NCBI RefSeq assembly: GCF_014839805.1
Contig: NC_051135.1
Coordinates: 13,705,291 to 13,769,290, forward strand
Length of the DNA: 64,000 bases
Direction: 5' to 3'
Origin: Manduca sexta
Taxonomy: Eukaryota; Arthropoda; Insecta; Lepidoptera; Sphingidae
Under the pieces are notes generated by a model. It worked only from the letters and a program-made list of their open reading frames with translations. It had not been told where the DNA came from and searched no databases. A program made the translations under genes and the position numbers. Shown here one piece after another: positions 1 to 12,654 of this stretch (position 1 is the stretch's first letter; every line of letters begins with the position of its first letter).

Positions 1-394
1 GACCGTTGCATCGCTTGCTAGTTGATGTATATGCTGCCCTGTTAAAAAATATATGTGAAAAAACTGACTACAAGAAACAACCATTCATGAATTATCTAGT
101 TTGAGTTATCGTTCCACTACTTTCGAGTGCGGGAAGGACGGAATGGTTGCAACCGGATTTAATATTCTACAACATAACCGTAAAAAACAGCAATGCCGCG
201 ACGCAGACATACTACACCAATAATTGAGCCGTTCCATTGCTGATGTTTATTAGTTTTAGCAATTATGTCACACCAATCACGAATCCCCACAGTCATCATT
301 CCTATACCTTTAAAGAGGAGGGGGAATGAATACAAGTTTCGGAAGATGGAATTATTCATAACCAATATAACAGTAGAATAACAGCTAATCTACA
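1..394. other. no recognisable feature
   Basis: AT-rich DNA. The only open frames are short and resemble no known protein. Confidence 0.5.
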
Positions 395-620
395 TTAAAG
401 TTGGTAGTAAGATATATTTTATATTCGCCCGGATAGTAACCACCTTCATAAGATGTAAAACCCGCCAGATTAAAACCCGCCATAGTAGCCCAAGTAAGAG
501 TATCAGCGGTATCAGCCTCTGTATATCCAGTTCCAACAGGCCGGCATAATTCTGTCGATTGTTGAGGGGTAATCATCTCTTGTCAGTGGAAATTCTTTTG
601 GACTCCACTCCACTTACTAT
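395..620 (-). repeat. repeat family D copy
   Basis: Reverse-orientation copy of a roughly 250-bp interspersed repeat seen more than ten times here. It keeps the conserved blocks of the family: the end near a pCCGGCATAA-type block, aatcatctct, and the ccactccactta end. Classification is uncertain (SINE- or MITE-like). Confidence 0.7.
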
Positions 621-647
621 CGTGTGTAGTGGGGTCTCTTTCAAAAA

Positions 648-706
648 CGTTCTGGCTGGTGTTGCTACTGTTTATTGGTGGTCGTATTCCTAATCAGGCG
701 AGCAGC
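648..706 (-). repeat. repeat family A fragment
   Basis: Short, diverged piece of family A: the segment around tactgtttattggtggtcgta, as in the complete copies at 47218-47536 and elsewhere. Confidence 0.45.
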
Positions 707-929
707 TTGCAACAAATAATGTCTTTGTACGGTGAAGATAATAATATCATACCAGATGAGCCGATCCATAGCTGTTGAAACTGTTCATATAGCTATAGAA
801 TTTATGCTTTTTTTTTAGCCAACGAACAAGCAGGTCGCTTGATCAGGAATTGTCGATGCGTTGTCGTCGTTTAATTAAGGAACGAATAGGATTTTTCCAG
901 TTAAGTTTATTTTACTTTTTTAATGCGAC

Positions 930-1382
930 TTAGTTACTAATATTGTAAATAGATGAGTTTGTAAATATGCTTGGAAGGTTTTTAAAAGCACGGATGGAAC
1001 TAATTCGGAATTTACTTATAGGTTGGTTTTTACATAGGAAAGTGTAAAAAGAAACAATTATTCTTGTAAAGGCATTAACGTATTTCCTATAGACACAAAT
1101 GTCCATCTGAACTATTTGTTCAAAATCTGAACTAGAAGGCAACGAAAACGTCACTGGTATAACCTATTTATTCACTTGAACACCAAATAATTTAACTTAT
1201 TTGACTAATATTTTTTATTCACATTCAGGTTTGCCTTTAGACTCGAGTTCTTATATCATGAGCGCCACTCCGTACACAACCAAAATCATCAATATTGATA
1301 CCATGGTAAAATCAGTTTGAATGGATTACAGTTCAATTCAGTTGAACACAATGAATGTTCGGAGTGCCAAATCTTGTACGTA

Positions 1383-1385
<3 letters not shown>
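930..1385 (-). repeat. left arm of an inverted pair of diverged repeats with coding-like segment
   Basis: On the minus strand this matches the plus strand at 4055-4330 in two blocks separated by unequal spacers. One block is around the sequence next to the microsatellite (gtgttcaactgaa). The other encodes DFEQIVQMDICVYRKYVN here and DFEQIVYTDVRVYRIYVN in the partner. The frame is kept between copies, so it may derive from an exon or a transposon gene. The family is not recognised. Confidence 0.5.

Positions 1386-1386
<1 letters not shown>

Positions 1387-1436
<50 letters not shown>
1387..1436. repeat. (AT)25 microsatellite
   Basis: Uninterrupted AT dinucleotide run of 50 bp. The open frames across it on both strands (Tyr-Ile repeats) are artefacts. 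Confidence 0.95.
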
Positions 1437-1441
<5 letters not shown>

Positions 1442-1499
1442 TGTAAAGGATAGTCTAGGGGCGAACGGTGAAATTTTCCGAAAAGGAACACGACACAAC

Positions 1500-3170
1500 A
1501 TATAGGTACTAAATACTATTACGCATGTATGCAGTCTGCAAGCCGTTCTTATGATAATTGGATTCTACATAAATTCGCTATAAAGAGAAGTCGACAAGAA
1601 TCGAGTTATATGGACCCTTTGCCACTAATATTCACGCAGTCGAAGTATGAGCAGTCTCATGCATGATAGACAAATAAAAAAAATGATGGTATTTGAGTAA
1701 TTCCTGTTCTTTACATTTAGCAAATATTTACGTCTGTTAAATCCTAACACAGAAAGAACGATTTAAATCTGGTAAAAAATCAACAAATTAAAAGCCTTCG
1801 AGTTTCTGTAGAAGGGGTAAGCGGCAAAGAATGAAAAAAGTGACGAAATACGCGCATGTGACGTCATTGGGAATTATAATGCGTGCGAAAGTAAGAGAGT
1901 GATATCAATACTATGCGCCCACTTCAGCGCAATACAATATTTGAAATATGAATTACTGCCTCATAAGTTTCACAAAAATTTTTTTTTAGCTTAATCTACC
2001 ATCTCATATAGAAATGAATATTCTACTAGACATGACTTGGTTATTTTCGAATCGATACGATCCATGCGACACATCGAAATCAAATCTTCAAACGACTGCT
2101 GGTTGATGATATATTTAATTATTGGAGTGAGACTATTAGACAGCGGTAAGATGTGTAGAGGTGATCGAATTGCACGTATCAATAGCGGAGGTATCAACGT
2201 CATCTTCCCAGATTATACAACTTGTCATATCTGCCAATTACTGTAGTATAAGCTACTGTCTGTTTTATAATAATCGTATTGCGTATGAAAACGAAAATGA
2301 TAACTCGTTGCCATTTCTGACGTTGATCTGGTTTAAAAAGTTTGCGCGCCGCCTGTTCAGTGCCCTACATCCCATTAAAAGGTTACATAGCAAATATATA
2401 CTCAATTTCGTGATTATGCAACTTCTCATGCGCATTATTTACAATATATATAAAAATCTCTATTTCCCTTGATCATCGTATCACGCGTGAACGGATGGAA
2501 CAATTTCGCAATTTTTTTTGTTGTGTTAATTATTGTCAGAAGGTTCTTATGAAAGAAAAAATAAGGAAGTTGAGCGAAACATTAAAAATTTTAGGAAAAC
2601 GATAATGTTAATTTTACATAACTGTCAGTTGATTTAAATAACTATTAGCAGTGATCAAAATGCTCGCTGCAAATTCATAATTGACACAGGACTACGTTTG
2701 TCGGCTCAGTTAGTAACATAATAAAAAATGATTGTACGGCTTTTTCTTTAAAGTTCGATAAACAAAATCAGATTTGAGAACTAATTAGATTCATGATAAA
2801 ATTAACATCAGAGAAATAGGAAGCAGCCATACCAGATTGTGATAGGGTATATGATATGATATCGTTGAATGATGTAATAAATTTTCAAGCGAAGTCAAAA
2901 TTACACTGGCAAAGATATTTAAATACTCAAGATATTTTTCTACAATGGTATTTTTTGTTTATTTCGCGTTGCTAATTCTGTTGTCTTTTTTAACATAGTT
3001 CTTGATTATTCTAAAACATTTCAGTATAATGTATTTTCATGGGTTATATTTTATCATGCCAATGCATTGGTTTCATCGACAATTATTACTCCCCAGGATG
3101 TCAAATTAGACCATCTTTGCGGGACTGTTGTATTTGATTAATTTCGTTGCGGGATAAAGACAAATTATTG
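1500..3170. other. no recognisable feature (AT-rich intergenic DNA)
   Basis: No protein similarity, RNA gene or copy of the interspersed families was recognised. Open frames at 1991-2472 overlap on both strands and resemble nothing known to me. Confidence 0.5.
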
Positions 3171-3175
3171 TTTCC

Positions 3176-3290
3176 TGAGACTCGCCGAGCTTCACCCCTC
3201 GGTGTCATAAAATGCATGCCACTGCTGATCCTAGCTTACAGGAGTTGTAGTGGCGGGTGTGAGGGCGGGAAAGTCTATTCTATTTAATAC
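3176..3290 (+). repeat. repeat family H copy
   Basis: Contains ggtgtcataaaatgcatgcc, then caggagttgtagtg and gtgagggcgggaaagtct. The same ordered blocks occur at 57820-57945 (+) and 26655-26755 (-). Unclassified short interspersed repeat. Confidence 0.6.
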
Positions 3291-3774
3291 TTGAATAGAT
3301 ATTTAGCATAATGATCCAGGAGCCACGTTTCACGATCAGCCAAAGTACAACGACGGCTACATTGATTAATTCTGACGACAATTCACGCTACCAACACTTC
3401 TTGTTTATGGTCAATATACTTATTTGTATTGTGTACTTAGTTACAATGTTAGTATAAGGAAATACCCAAAGAGTAATAACGCATAAAATTATAATCAGAG
3501 GAATCTTTGAAATTCGTTTTTATCTTTGGTGATGTGATTTGTCTGGGAATGACAATAAATATGACAAACTTAATCATCAATAACAAAAATCTGTACTCCC
3601 CTGTACCAGGATTTTTGTTCTTATAAACAAATTTTCTATTAGTCCATTAACATTTTTAATGATGTACATGATCTTATTCTTTAAATAATTATAATGAATA
3701 TATTAATTATTACAATTATAAGTTTGATTTTGAATACTGTAAAGGCAGACTGAAGTTTTTAATGACCATTGAAT

Positions 3775-3985
3775 GCACACACTCACGCCTTTTAATCCTG
3801 AAGGGTATTCCGTCCTATGATGTGATAGGGGCGAGCCTAGCTTGCACAAACTCCAGACTCCGGACTGATAGATACTAAGAAAAACACAAAATCACATTAG
3901 TCGACCAGGGGATCGAACCCGAAACCTTGACATTGCTGTTGTACTACTACAACTATGCTATTAAAGCAGTCATTGTAAATGCATT
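3775..3985 (-). repeat. tRNA-headed SINE, family C, diverged copy
   Basis: Read on the minus strand, it begins with a tRNA-like head with B box (ggttcgatcccc) and ends at the ggcgtgagtgtg tail. The aligned body matches the better copies at 12856-13090 and 25765-26010. Confidence 0.65.
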
Positions 3986-4054
3986 ATGAACATTTTAAGA
4001 TTTACATAAATAATGAAGTTTGTTTATAATATTTTATCATCGATATAATATATA

Positions 4055-4330
4055 TTCTACGTACTAAATCTCGAATTCCGAACACTCACTGTGTTCAACT
4101 GAAGTGTACTGCAATCCGGTATTGGTTGCCATTTTACTTATACTTTATTTAAAGCGCTTTAGCACTGCATGTTTAAAAAGTTGGTTAGACGACTATTGAT
4201 GTTTTAGCGCTGCAGCGAACTTTACTTCTAACTCCAGATTTTGAACAAATAGTTTACACGGACGTTCGTGTCTATAGAATATACGTAAATGATATTTAAT
4301 GCAATATTTAAGGATAAATTTATAACATCA
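4055..4330 (+). repeat. right arm of an inverted pair of diverged repeats
   Basis: Inverted partner of 930-1385. Block one (4065-4120) shares the gtgttcaactgaa core. Block two (4228-4285) is coding-like, DFEQIV then VYRIYVN, and starts right after a possible splice acceptor (ctccag). Confidence 0.5.
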
Positions 4331-5250
4331 GATGCAAGGCGCTCAGTTACCTACTGTATGTCGAAGACATGTTACATTTGACAATACATGGCACTATCAC
4401 TAAGCAATGAAGTAACAGATAAATGTATGATTGATTCGTTTAGGAAAATATTGCATAAATCTCGGTTAAAGATTGATAAACAAGATGAGATTGCTCGTAA
4501 ATATCAAAGTGTTAAAGTCAAATGATAAATATAACGAACCAGTACTGCCGGGTTACATATCTTGACTGCAGGTTTGCGTATTAATAATCATCAAAAATAT
4601 TTTAGCAAATTGCATAAAATTTACACATTAATTTAGTTTTCGATGCACATTATATTTGTTTTTTCTTTTTATAATTTTGGTATTTTTGGCGCGTAACTTG
4701 TTTGATGGCCAGTAGTTATTGAGTTATTTTAATTTATTATTCGATTGCAACTAAGGCAATGGGATCACACTCAATACATTTATTTATACAATTATTGTAA
4801 TGAATTATTATTTTTTGGTGAAAAATATTTTTTTGAAGTTTTATTTCTCATTTATAAGTACTTATATACTATTCGGTCAATATTTCGATGTTATACACAG
4901 TAAGGCTTGGAGAATGAGATTTTAAGTGCCGAGTTCAATGTTTGTTTTTTGATCTAGACAACTCTTATTTACATTTTTTTTTTCGTTGAAACCTTATTTT
5001 TGCGTCTTAGATGTGACTATTATTTTTTCTGAATGCAAAATAATGTGTTCCTCATGTTGCGTGGGGAATATAATAGGGGCGGAGTGCGTCAAAATTGCAG
5101 TTCCGCTAATATCAGCGGTAACAAGGATGTATTTGGATACTCATTGAGTGCAATCGCACCAGAATTACAATTATGACACGTAGTATGTGTATTTGACGTT
5201 CTAAATCCCTTGTAAAAACTTATCTTACTTCTTTTTAATAAATGTGAAAG
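4331..5250. other. no recognisable feature
   Basis: AT-rich DNA with short homopolymer runs. Nothing identifiable. Confidence 0.5.
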
Positions 5251-5254
5251 TTTG

Positions 5255-5504
5255 TGAAAATATTTGGATATTTGTTAGAGGAAACGCAGAAAAAACTAAA
5301 TGGATTTAGATGAAATTTGGCACACGGGTAGATCATGTACTCGACTAATGTATAGGCTATTTTTTATCCCCGTTGCTTCCATGGGAAATAGGATAGGATT
5401 TTAAAATCATACTCTATAAATAGATAACTTTGGCGTCGCTGGTACGGATGACGCTATGGGTTGCTATAAAGTTTTAGGGACTTTGAAGTGGAAAAGGCTT
5501 TTCA
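5255..5504 (+). mobile_element. Helitron-like fragment (family E)
   Basis: Carries the family blocks: a predicted atgaaatttggcacacgg core, a tataggctattttttatccc stretch and a cgtcgctgg segment. Its expected GC-hairpin end is cut off where a family B SINE begins at about 5505. Confidence 0.45.
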
Positions 5505-5640
5505 TGCGGGCTAGCGATAATTTACAAAGAATGGTCACATAGTTCTCGAAAAGTCAGAAGTGGGTGCCCTTGGGATTTGAACTTGCGGATATTCGTTTCG
5601 GCAGTCCGTTCCACACCCAACTAGGCTATCACCGCTTGGC
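5505..5640 (-). repeat. tRNA-headed SINE, family B, 3'-truncated copy
   Basis: Minus-strand head with the A-box region (tagcctagttggg) and B box gttcaaatccc, followed by the gggcaccc segment. It stops inside the cacaaagaat block, where it abuts a Helitron-like fragment. Confidence 0.65.
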
Positions 5641-5799
5641 GTTTCACTAGATACCAGCGTATTATCAACTGCTGCCGAACAGTAGACAAGTGCTTTGAAG
5701 CAATATTTCTTCTTTTTACGTACAGGCGTTAGTCCTAACAGTTTTCAATTTTCTCCAATTGTATTAAAAAATACAATTATTTTTTTCGATGTTTATAAC

Positions 5800-6930
5800 A
5801 TAGTAATATATTTCTTAGTATCTGTATGTATATGTTTATATCTTTATTGCTGATTACGTTGTCTCAATTGTAAATGGCAATAAATGAGTATTTGAGTGGA
5901 TGATACTTCAGTAGAACAGCGTGGGACGCTTCGAAAGAGCAATGGCTTGTACTGCAACTGTAGGACGGGACGAGCAAACTGCTCGTCTGATAACCGACGA
6001 AACCGTAAACAGTAGCTCAAACTTTGATTAACAATTATCGTGTTCAGAGTTTTAAAATAAAGGAACTGTTTATTGTAACCAGAAATAATGGTGACATATT
6101 GAACGGACGGTCGCGAATTGCATCTAAGAGCACGCACGTCTTAATCTCAAAATGGATTGTATATTGATTATTATCAATAGTTTTGATTGTGAAGGAAAAC
6201 ATCGTATGAATACCTGCATCTGAGATATGTTTACCAATCTGCATTAGGCTACTGCCACGTGATGAAAAGGCTTTTCGTGTTTGTAAAATTCCGTGCTCAG
6301 TAGTTGCTATTAACGCAGTAAACAAATGCAACAGGGTTGATATTCTGGATACCCTCAAGCAATCTAACGCATATAATTATGAAAATGATATGTAAAGCCA
6401 AAAATAATGAATGATGTCGGTCATAAACCATATTTTATTATTTTATAACCTTCAATTCAGTAATAGGTGTCGTAAATTAACGTATCCGATAATGTTGTCG
6501 TATCGTTTATTGCAGAGTGTGACGTGAGGATAACATGTCTGGCACAGTCAGATACGATATGACGAAACTCTAGGCTTACGGGCTGGCTTAATTCTCTTGG
6601 AGTTGGGATTTAGTGATTTAACGAGGTTGGATTGATTTTTGAGGACCCGAACATCACGCTCATGCTTCAGGATTTATTTACTTCAGGACATAAACACAAC
6701 GCTCTTTAGTCATGCTCGTGGAATGATTTACTGATTTTTAATCATCACGCTCCGGTACATCAAGGATTTATTTCGAAATCAAAAATTTTATTATTATGCT
6801 TTAAGGAGTAGATTGTGTTTTTTTTTTATGATTTTACAAATTTCTAATTTTATTTTACAAATAATTGTTAATTGTGTGTTCACGTGTAGGTGGCGGAGGG
6901 ACGCGGGTAGGCTGTGTTATAACACATTTC
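5800..6930. other. no recognisable feature
   Basis: Two overlapping minus-strand open frames (5844-6358) lack any recognisable domain, and no splice-compatible neighbours were seen. Not called as genes. Confidence 0.45.
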
Positions 6931-6939
6931 GTTAGATTC

Positions 6940-7092
6940 ATAAGTCCAGTGTAGAAAGGAGCGAAACTAGTACACCAGGCACAATTCCAGACTCCTGGTT
7001 ACCGAGCAGAAAAACCCAGTACCATTTTACCGACCCGGAATCAAACCCGAGATGACAATTCTATTGCAACACAACTACGTCACCGAGGCAGT
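6940..7092 (-). repeat. tRNA-headed SINE, family C, partial copy
   Basis: On the minus strand it begins cactgcctcggtgacgtagt with the tRNA-like A-box, then a degenerate B box (gggtttgattccggg), then the family body. Confidence 0.6.
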
Positions 7093-7149
7093 GACCATCG
7101 TCAGTTCTCTACTTCTCTTCTTTAGGGTCATCATACATTAGCTGGCATT

Positions 7150-7335
7150 GGGATATCTGAATCCGTCTAGATAGTTACCACCGTACATAAGATGCAAAAC
7201 TCGCCGTAGTGGCCCACGTAAATGTCGGGTTCTGGGTGTCTGGGATCAGCTTGTGTATACTCCGTTCCAAACAGGCCGGCATATTGTGTCGACAGGAGAG
7301 GGGTCATCATCTCTCGCCAATCAATACCTGGCCAC
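7150..7335 (-). repeat. repeat family D copy
   Basis: Reverse copy with the aggccggcat block, gtgtcgac and the atcatctctcg block. The 68-78 residue open frames across it are not genes. Confidence 0.65.
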
Positions 7336-7554
7336 TTTGCCGAATAAAAAAAACTTTAAGGTATTTAGTATATGGTTTTATTACACTTGACATTGTTGAC
7401 CTACGTTTACTTTTGCCGGCCTATGGTAATAAAAATTATAACTAGTTTGGCAAAATCATTACTTAAACACATTAACGATATTAGAAATGTGTTGTATTTC
7501 AAAGGAAGCTACAGTTTACTTCTTGTCTTGATATCTTACGCGAAAGTTGTTGAA

Positions 7555-7690
7555 AATGTTTGTATATTTGTTAGAAGTAAACGCAGTAACAGCTAAACGA
7601 ATTTGGATGAATTTGGGAATAGAAAATATGTCCTAGATTAGTATATAGGCTACTTATTATCCTGGTAATATGCTAGTTTAGAAAATATTT
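7555..7690 (+). mobile_element. Helitron-like fragment (family E)
   Basis: Short 5' portion of the family seen at 5255 and 55110: gtttgtatatttgttagaag, the cgcagtaacagctaaacg block and the tataggctac block. The 3' hairpin end is missing. Confidence 0.4.
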
Positions 7691-8192
7691 TAATTATTAA
7701 TTTAATTTTTTAAGTGCATTAATAAACTTCTGCAGCAGATTTTACACCCGATCAAAACTAAGTAAGTGTACAATATGATTTGTTACTTTTATGATTTGCT
7801 TAGGTTTTGTCATGTGTGTTTTCGGATAAAGGCCATCAAAATATAAATTAAATAGAGTTGTTATTGATGAAAATACTATTTGACTTGTTCACGTCTTCAT
7901 AAAATTTCTTGTCGAAGGTTTTCAATCGCCGAAACAGCTTAAACTAATTTGCAGGTGTTGGGCTTCGTATTTCACAACCTCATAAGATTAGCAGCTTATC
8001 TTTCGCACCGATGGTCCTAAATAAGATTACGGTTTAATGGTAGTCTTAATGAGGAACAGGACTTTAATCTATATTGAGGTGCGTACCTACTGTAGGGCTA
8101 AATTGGCAGCTCACATCACGCCTATAAAATTTCCTGTTTTGAACGGTTCAATTTACGCGCAATAATATACTTTAATTTTTCGATTCCTGGCT

Positions 8193-8400
8193 AGGATGAC
8201 TCGCGAGGCTATTGAAATTAAAAGGCATCTTAATCTCAATAGGGAAGATAGTTGGAAGCTTGCACGAGCCTGGGACCCAGTTCTACATTTAATTAAATCG
8301 GAACTTGAAAGACCGGCTGCCAGACCTCAAGACACTGTGAGCTCATTCTGCGTAGATCGGACCACCAACAGCTTAAATTTAAAAAGTTGTAAGTATAATT
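8193..8400 (+). pseudogene. retroelement coding fragment, possibly GIY-YIG/Penelope-like
   Basis: An open frame from 8196 reads TREAIEIKRHLNLNREDSWK then LARAWDPVLHLIKSE. I recall similar REAIEI-x-K-H-x-NFNREDG segments from the C-terminal end of GIY-YIG-containing retroelements in insects. Only this short piece is present, with no upstream reverse transcriptase. Assignment is tentative. Confidence 0.35.
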
Positions 8401-8419
8401 GTACAATGTAGGTAGATAT

Positions 8420-10556
8420 TGTAACTTTGACTTTGCGGATGACCAAAAAATGTCGGGAGAAATCAAAAAAATAATATTAAAACCGCGATAAAATTCGAAA
8501 AATAGTTGAATTTGCACACTTTATTGGTATAATAACAGGAATAGTAATGCTCCTGACTACAGATTATAAGTTGAGGACTTAGCAACCAAATAAATCGAAT
8601 GTAAATCGTTAACTTAAAGTAAAAATTAATGTTTATAACCTTAAAACAACCATTAACAAATAAAACATACTTAATATTCAATACCGTCGGTTAATCTTTT
8701 AAAAATATTAATCAAATACTATTTAACCAACACAAACATACTTTTAATGGATAAAATTATGACTAATCGATACTCATAATCTCTTTTAAACACATTCATA
8801 ACGTTCATAATACGTCACTTTGACAGGTGTCAAAAGGCTCAATTTAAATTATACAAAGCATACAGCTACTGAGGCAGACTGTCCGATCAAGAGACGTCAT
8901 GATACGAGATTAATTAGATTTAGCCGGCTGGATATTATTTAGCGGTTGAGTGACCAGATATTAATAAAGTTGTTGGATGATTTGTCTTTGCAAAAGACAA
9001 TTATTCAGAGGTTCAGGCTCAGAAGCGAACACTGAAATCATGACTGTTTTTGTTTATTTAAATTATGAAAAAATATTAAGAATATAATATTTATAATGCA
9101 TGAGATCATTTTGAATTCCTAAATGTGTCATATAACGTTATTTTTATTTTTAAGAAGGGGCTTAGTAGCACAAGCGATTTTGCCGCCCCGGTTTAATGGT
9201 AACTAATTGGCTCTGAAATGGGCAATGCTCTTGCAGTGTATATTTTTAAAATTCTGTATATTTATATTGTACTGTTACTGTTTGTCCGAATATGGAAATA
9301 AAATATCTTCTTTGCTCGACGTTCCATTGGATAAATATTTTAAAATATGTACTATTTTTTTTAATTGCTCCAAGAATGTTCTTAATTTTTGACTAATGTT
9401 GATTTACCTATACAATGTATGTATTTATCATGTTTCCTACACGCCACTGCAGCTCTTATAAGCCAGAATCGATAGTATCGCACAATTTGAGCCACCGGGT
9501 AAAGCTCAGTGATTTAGAATTTACAAATTTTTGACAATTATAATCCTTCCAAGCCATTAATATATGACAGAGATGTGAAATTAATTTGACAAAATGGTAA
9601 TGATAAAGAAAGTGCGTGTCACGTGATAAGGGTTATCAAAGCATAGTTCCGTGTAGACTACGTGGCCTTCGAACACCCTTACGCCAATTTGATCTCCAAA
9701 TGTTTGTACTTTTTTCTCATACTTACTTAGACTTCGATATAACTTTTTGGCGGTTGAGGTTAGCTGCGAGTGTAAGTATTATCAAGACAACAACAGAATT
9801 AGTTTTATTAATAAATTATTATTATTAATAGTTTAAAATCTATTTTGTTTTGTTTGGTATATTTAGAAATGTTTTGTACGACAACTGCATTTTTATAAGT
9901 TTTACCATCAATTTATGTGTTTATGTTTATAGAAAGTAAATTATTATGTAAAATGAATGCCACAGAGTTTGGTCTGTGATCTAAAAATCGCATGGATTCT
10001 TTGTATTAGTAACGAAACAATAATAAAACAATTATTAAATTTTGACGACGGCTGTACCTAAACAGGAACGCGCGCGTCTGATATTTAATATTAATATGTT
10101 CTGCACAACGACGTTCATCGTCGCCAAGAACTTAAAATCCTCAAATTAAAATGGGACTGTACTTAGTCCCAGTGTAACTAAAGCTTAGAAAAATATTTTT
10201 TTGGTACAGATTTCAAATTACAATTTCCGATTTTAAAAAAACAGGAATACGATGCTTGGGAGTTCCTTAGGGGATTTTTAAAACTGGTAGCAATTATTCA
10301 AGATTTTTTCCATTCGTGGATCGGCCCATTCGTTCACTGAGGATATGATAGAAGATCCTTCGAAATTCCTAATACCCTTGATACAACATTTAACTCTGAC
10401 TATTCTTAGACTTGTGGCGATAAATATCCTTACATTCGCAGCCAGATGGTCACAGGAAGCGACGTGAATGATCTTTGAGAGTATATTAAATGAGCAGACG
10501 TTGTTAATTGGACTTATACGCTTGCGCCTGGCGGGCAGAGCTAGGATTATTGCGTC
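8420..10556. other. no recognisable feature
   Basis: AT-rich intergenic DNA. No gene, RNA or clear repeat copy was recognised over about 2.1 kb. Confidence 0.5.
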
Positions 10557-10567
10557 ATGTACTATTT

Positions 10568-10820
10568 TGCCGTGCTAAGCTCAAACGCGGTATCTCAAAA
10601 AAATGGAAAACTTGATTTTTATGTCGTCAGATAGCTTAAAGAAATACCCATCCCATGAACTTATCTAAATAACGGTATCTTGTTTAGAACTTATAAAAAA
10701 AACTTAAAAGAGTTTCTCTATCTCAGTTTTACATACAAAACTATAAAACTATATTTACAAAACTTCGATTATCTCGAAATAAAGTTTCCCTGACATACCG
10801 TTTTTGCGCTTAGCACGGCA
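10568..10820. mobile_element. MITE with terminal inverted repeats
   Basis: A 253-bp element. The left end tgccgtgctaagctcaaacg is the reverse complement, with few mismatches, of the right end at 10793-10820 (gcgcttagcacggca at the tip). The inverted match extends about 28 bp to gcggtatctc. There is no coding capacity. Flanks gtactattt and gtattacta are only loosely similar, so the target-site duplication and superfamily are undetermined. Confidence 0.75.
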
Positions 10821-11589
10821 GTATTACTAATAAGTAATATTACTTATAGTAATTATTACTTATGTAATGGGAATGGCACAACCATCAAAGCAGCAGTTGC
10901 AAGGTTATGTATTTATGTTTGTAATGTGATTTTAGTTTGTCGTTTTTTTGTTACTTTACTTTTTGGGCTAGGTTAGGACTTTACTTGTGTGCCGTCCGGT
11001 ACTGATCATGAGAAGACTAATTTAGTAAATTGTAATTTGTTGGCTATAATCAACATTCACAATCTAAAATTAGGATAACAAAACGAAAGAACTTATTGAA
11101 AGCGGGTTTCAGGAGGTTCCGTCAAAATGATAGATTCTCAAAACAAGCAATGACAAATTCTTTCCCCTCTTGTATTACTTAGATTGTCGTCGGAGTGCTC
11201 GTCGGTATGACATAATCTAAATTTCTATTAGGAGTATATTACGACATGTATAAAAGTGCCCCTTTAACGATTTCCTAATCTACCACACAGATTTTGCGAA
11301 ACATTTTAACTTCTTAACAAAATAAACATGGTATTAGGTTTTAAAAGTAATAACAATGAAAGGTTCCTAAACTACATTTAAAAATCAAATTATCTAAACA
11401 TTACTTTAGACAAACAAATATTTGCGGTTTCAAGTGAAGAGGTTGAGGAAAAGCACATCTCATCACGCACTGAATATAAATTGGACAATTGGGATTCGTT
11501 AGACTGACATTTGACAGTGGTGAGTGATAGTGTTGATATTTAAAAATTGCAGTTTTTGCTCAGATGTTACCTATATTTCTGGAATTATT

Positions 11590-11785
11590 TCATAATCATC
11601 ATAAGCCGCAGGATGTCCACTGCTGAAGATGGGCCTCTCCTAAAGATTTCCAGATCGTCTTATTGGAAGCGGCCCGCATCCAGCGACCTCTTGCGAATTT
11701 TATTAGGTCATTTGTCCATCTCGTAGGTGGACGTCCGACATTGCCTTTGCCAGTTTGTGGCCTCCACTCCAAAACCTTGTTACTA
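11590..11785 (-). mobile_element. RTE/CR1-like LINE 3' coding fragment
   Basis: The minus strand reads GRPPTRWTNDLIKFARGRWM then RAASN and SLGEAHLQQWTSCG before a stop. This is the conserved C-terminus of endonuclease-reverse transcriptase LINEs that are abundant in Lepidoptera. Only the last 60 codons remain. Confidence 0.7.
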
Positions 11786-11924
11786 CCTTTGAAATTATTA
11801 ACTTTATACTAATCTACCCTTTTCTCTCCTACGTATTAGTTACTTATCCGTCCTACTGAAGGACTCTACAATACGGCTGATTATTCGAAATATTGGCGTT
11901 GTATTTGCGATGAGTGAGTTTGTA

Positions 11925-12232
11925 CAAGCGGCTATAGCCTAGTAGGGTGTGGAACGGACGGCCGAGATAAATGTACGCCGGTTCAAATCCCACGGGCACA
12001 CACCTCTGAATTTTCCGAAATTATGTGTGTATTCTTTGTGAATTATCGCTTGATTTAACGGCGAAGAAACAAAACATCGTGAAGAAACCTGTATACCTGA
12101 GAAGCTCTCTATAGGAATTTTGAAGGTGTGTGAAGTCTACCAATCCGCACTAGGCCAGGGTGGACTAAGGTCTGATCTCTCTTTGTAGCAGAGGAGGCCT
12201 GCGCTCAGCTGTGGGACAGTATATAATACAAC
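11925..12232 (+). repeat. tRNA-headed SINE, family B, near full-length
   Basis: A-box tagcctagtagggtgtgg, B box ggttcaaatccc, then the conserved body and the tail aggaggcctgcgctcagctg ending at ataatacaa. Pol III-type internal promoter elements are visible. Confidence 0.8.
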
Positions 12233-12654
12233 ATATATTATTATATTTATTACTGAGTTTGTATCGCCTAAAGCATTGTCACTTTTAGTAAAACTATATC
12301 TAAGATTTTCGCTCTTCTGACTAGCAAAATAAAAAGAGCAATTATACCATGATCTTTTCTTAAGATTAATTAAATATATTTTTCGTTAGATTTCAATCAC
12401 TGGCAAGTCAATGTGGATATCTAAATCGTTGATGTTTTGTCTAATCAAAAAATATAATCGCACGTGCCCAGTCCATTTCCCTCTTGTCATTTGACACTTC
12501 GATAGAGCGTGATTGAGCTGTGATGACTTATTGCTTTTGCGATCTACAAAAGTGTGATAATCTTTAATTCAAAACATAATACTTTTGTTCATGACTTCAT
12601 GTGCCTAAGAGTTCATTCTCGCAATAATTACGTAGTTCTATTTGCTAGTAGTAT

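Noticed and set aside
1289..1505. Open frames on both strands encoding Tyr-Ile repeats
   Set aside because: They are simply the translated (AT)25 microsatellite.
5844..6358. Two overlapping minus-strand frames of about 100 codons
   Set aside because: No domain, no splice-consistent partners and composition like the AT-rich flanks.
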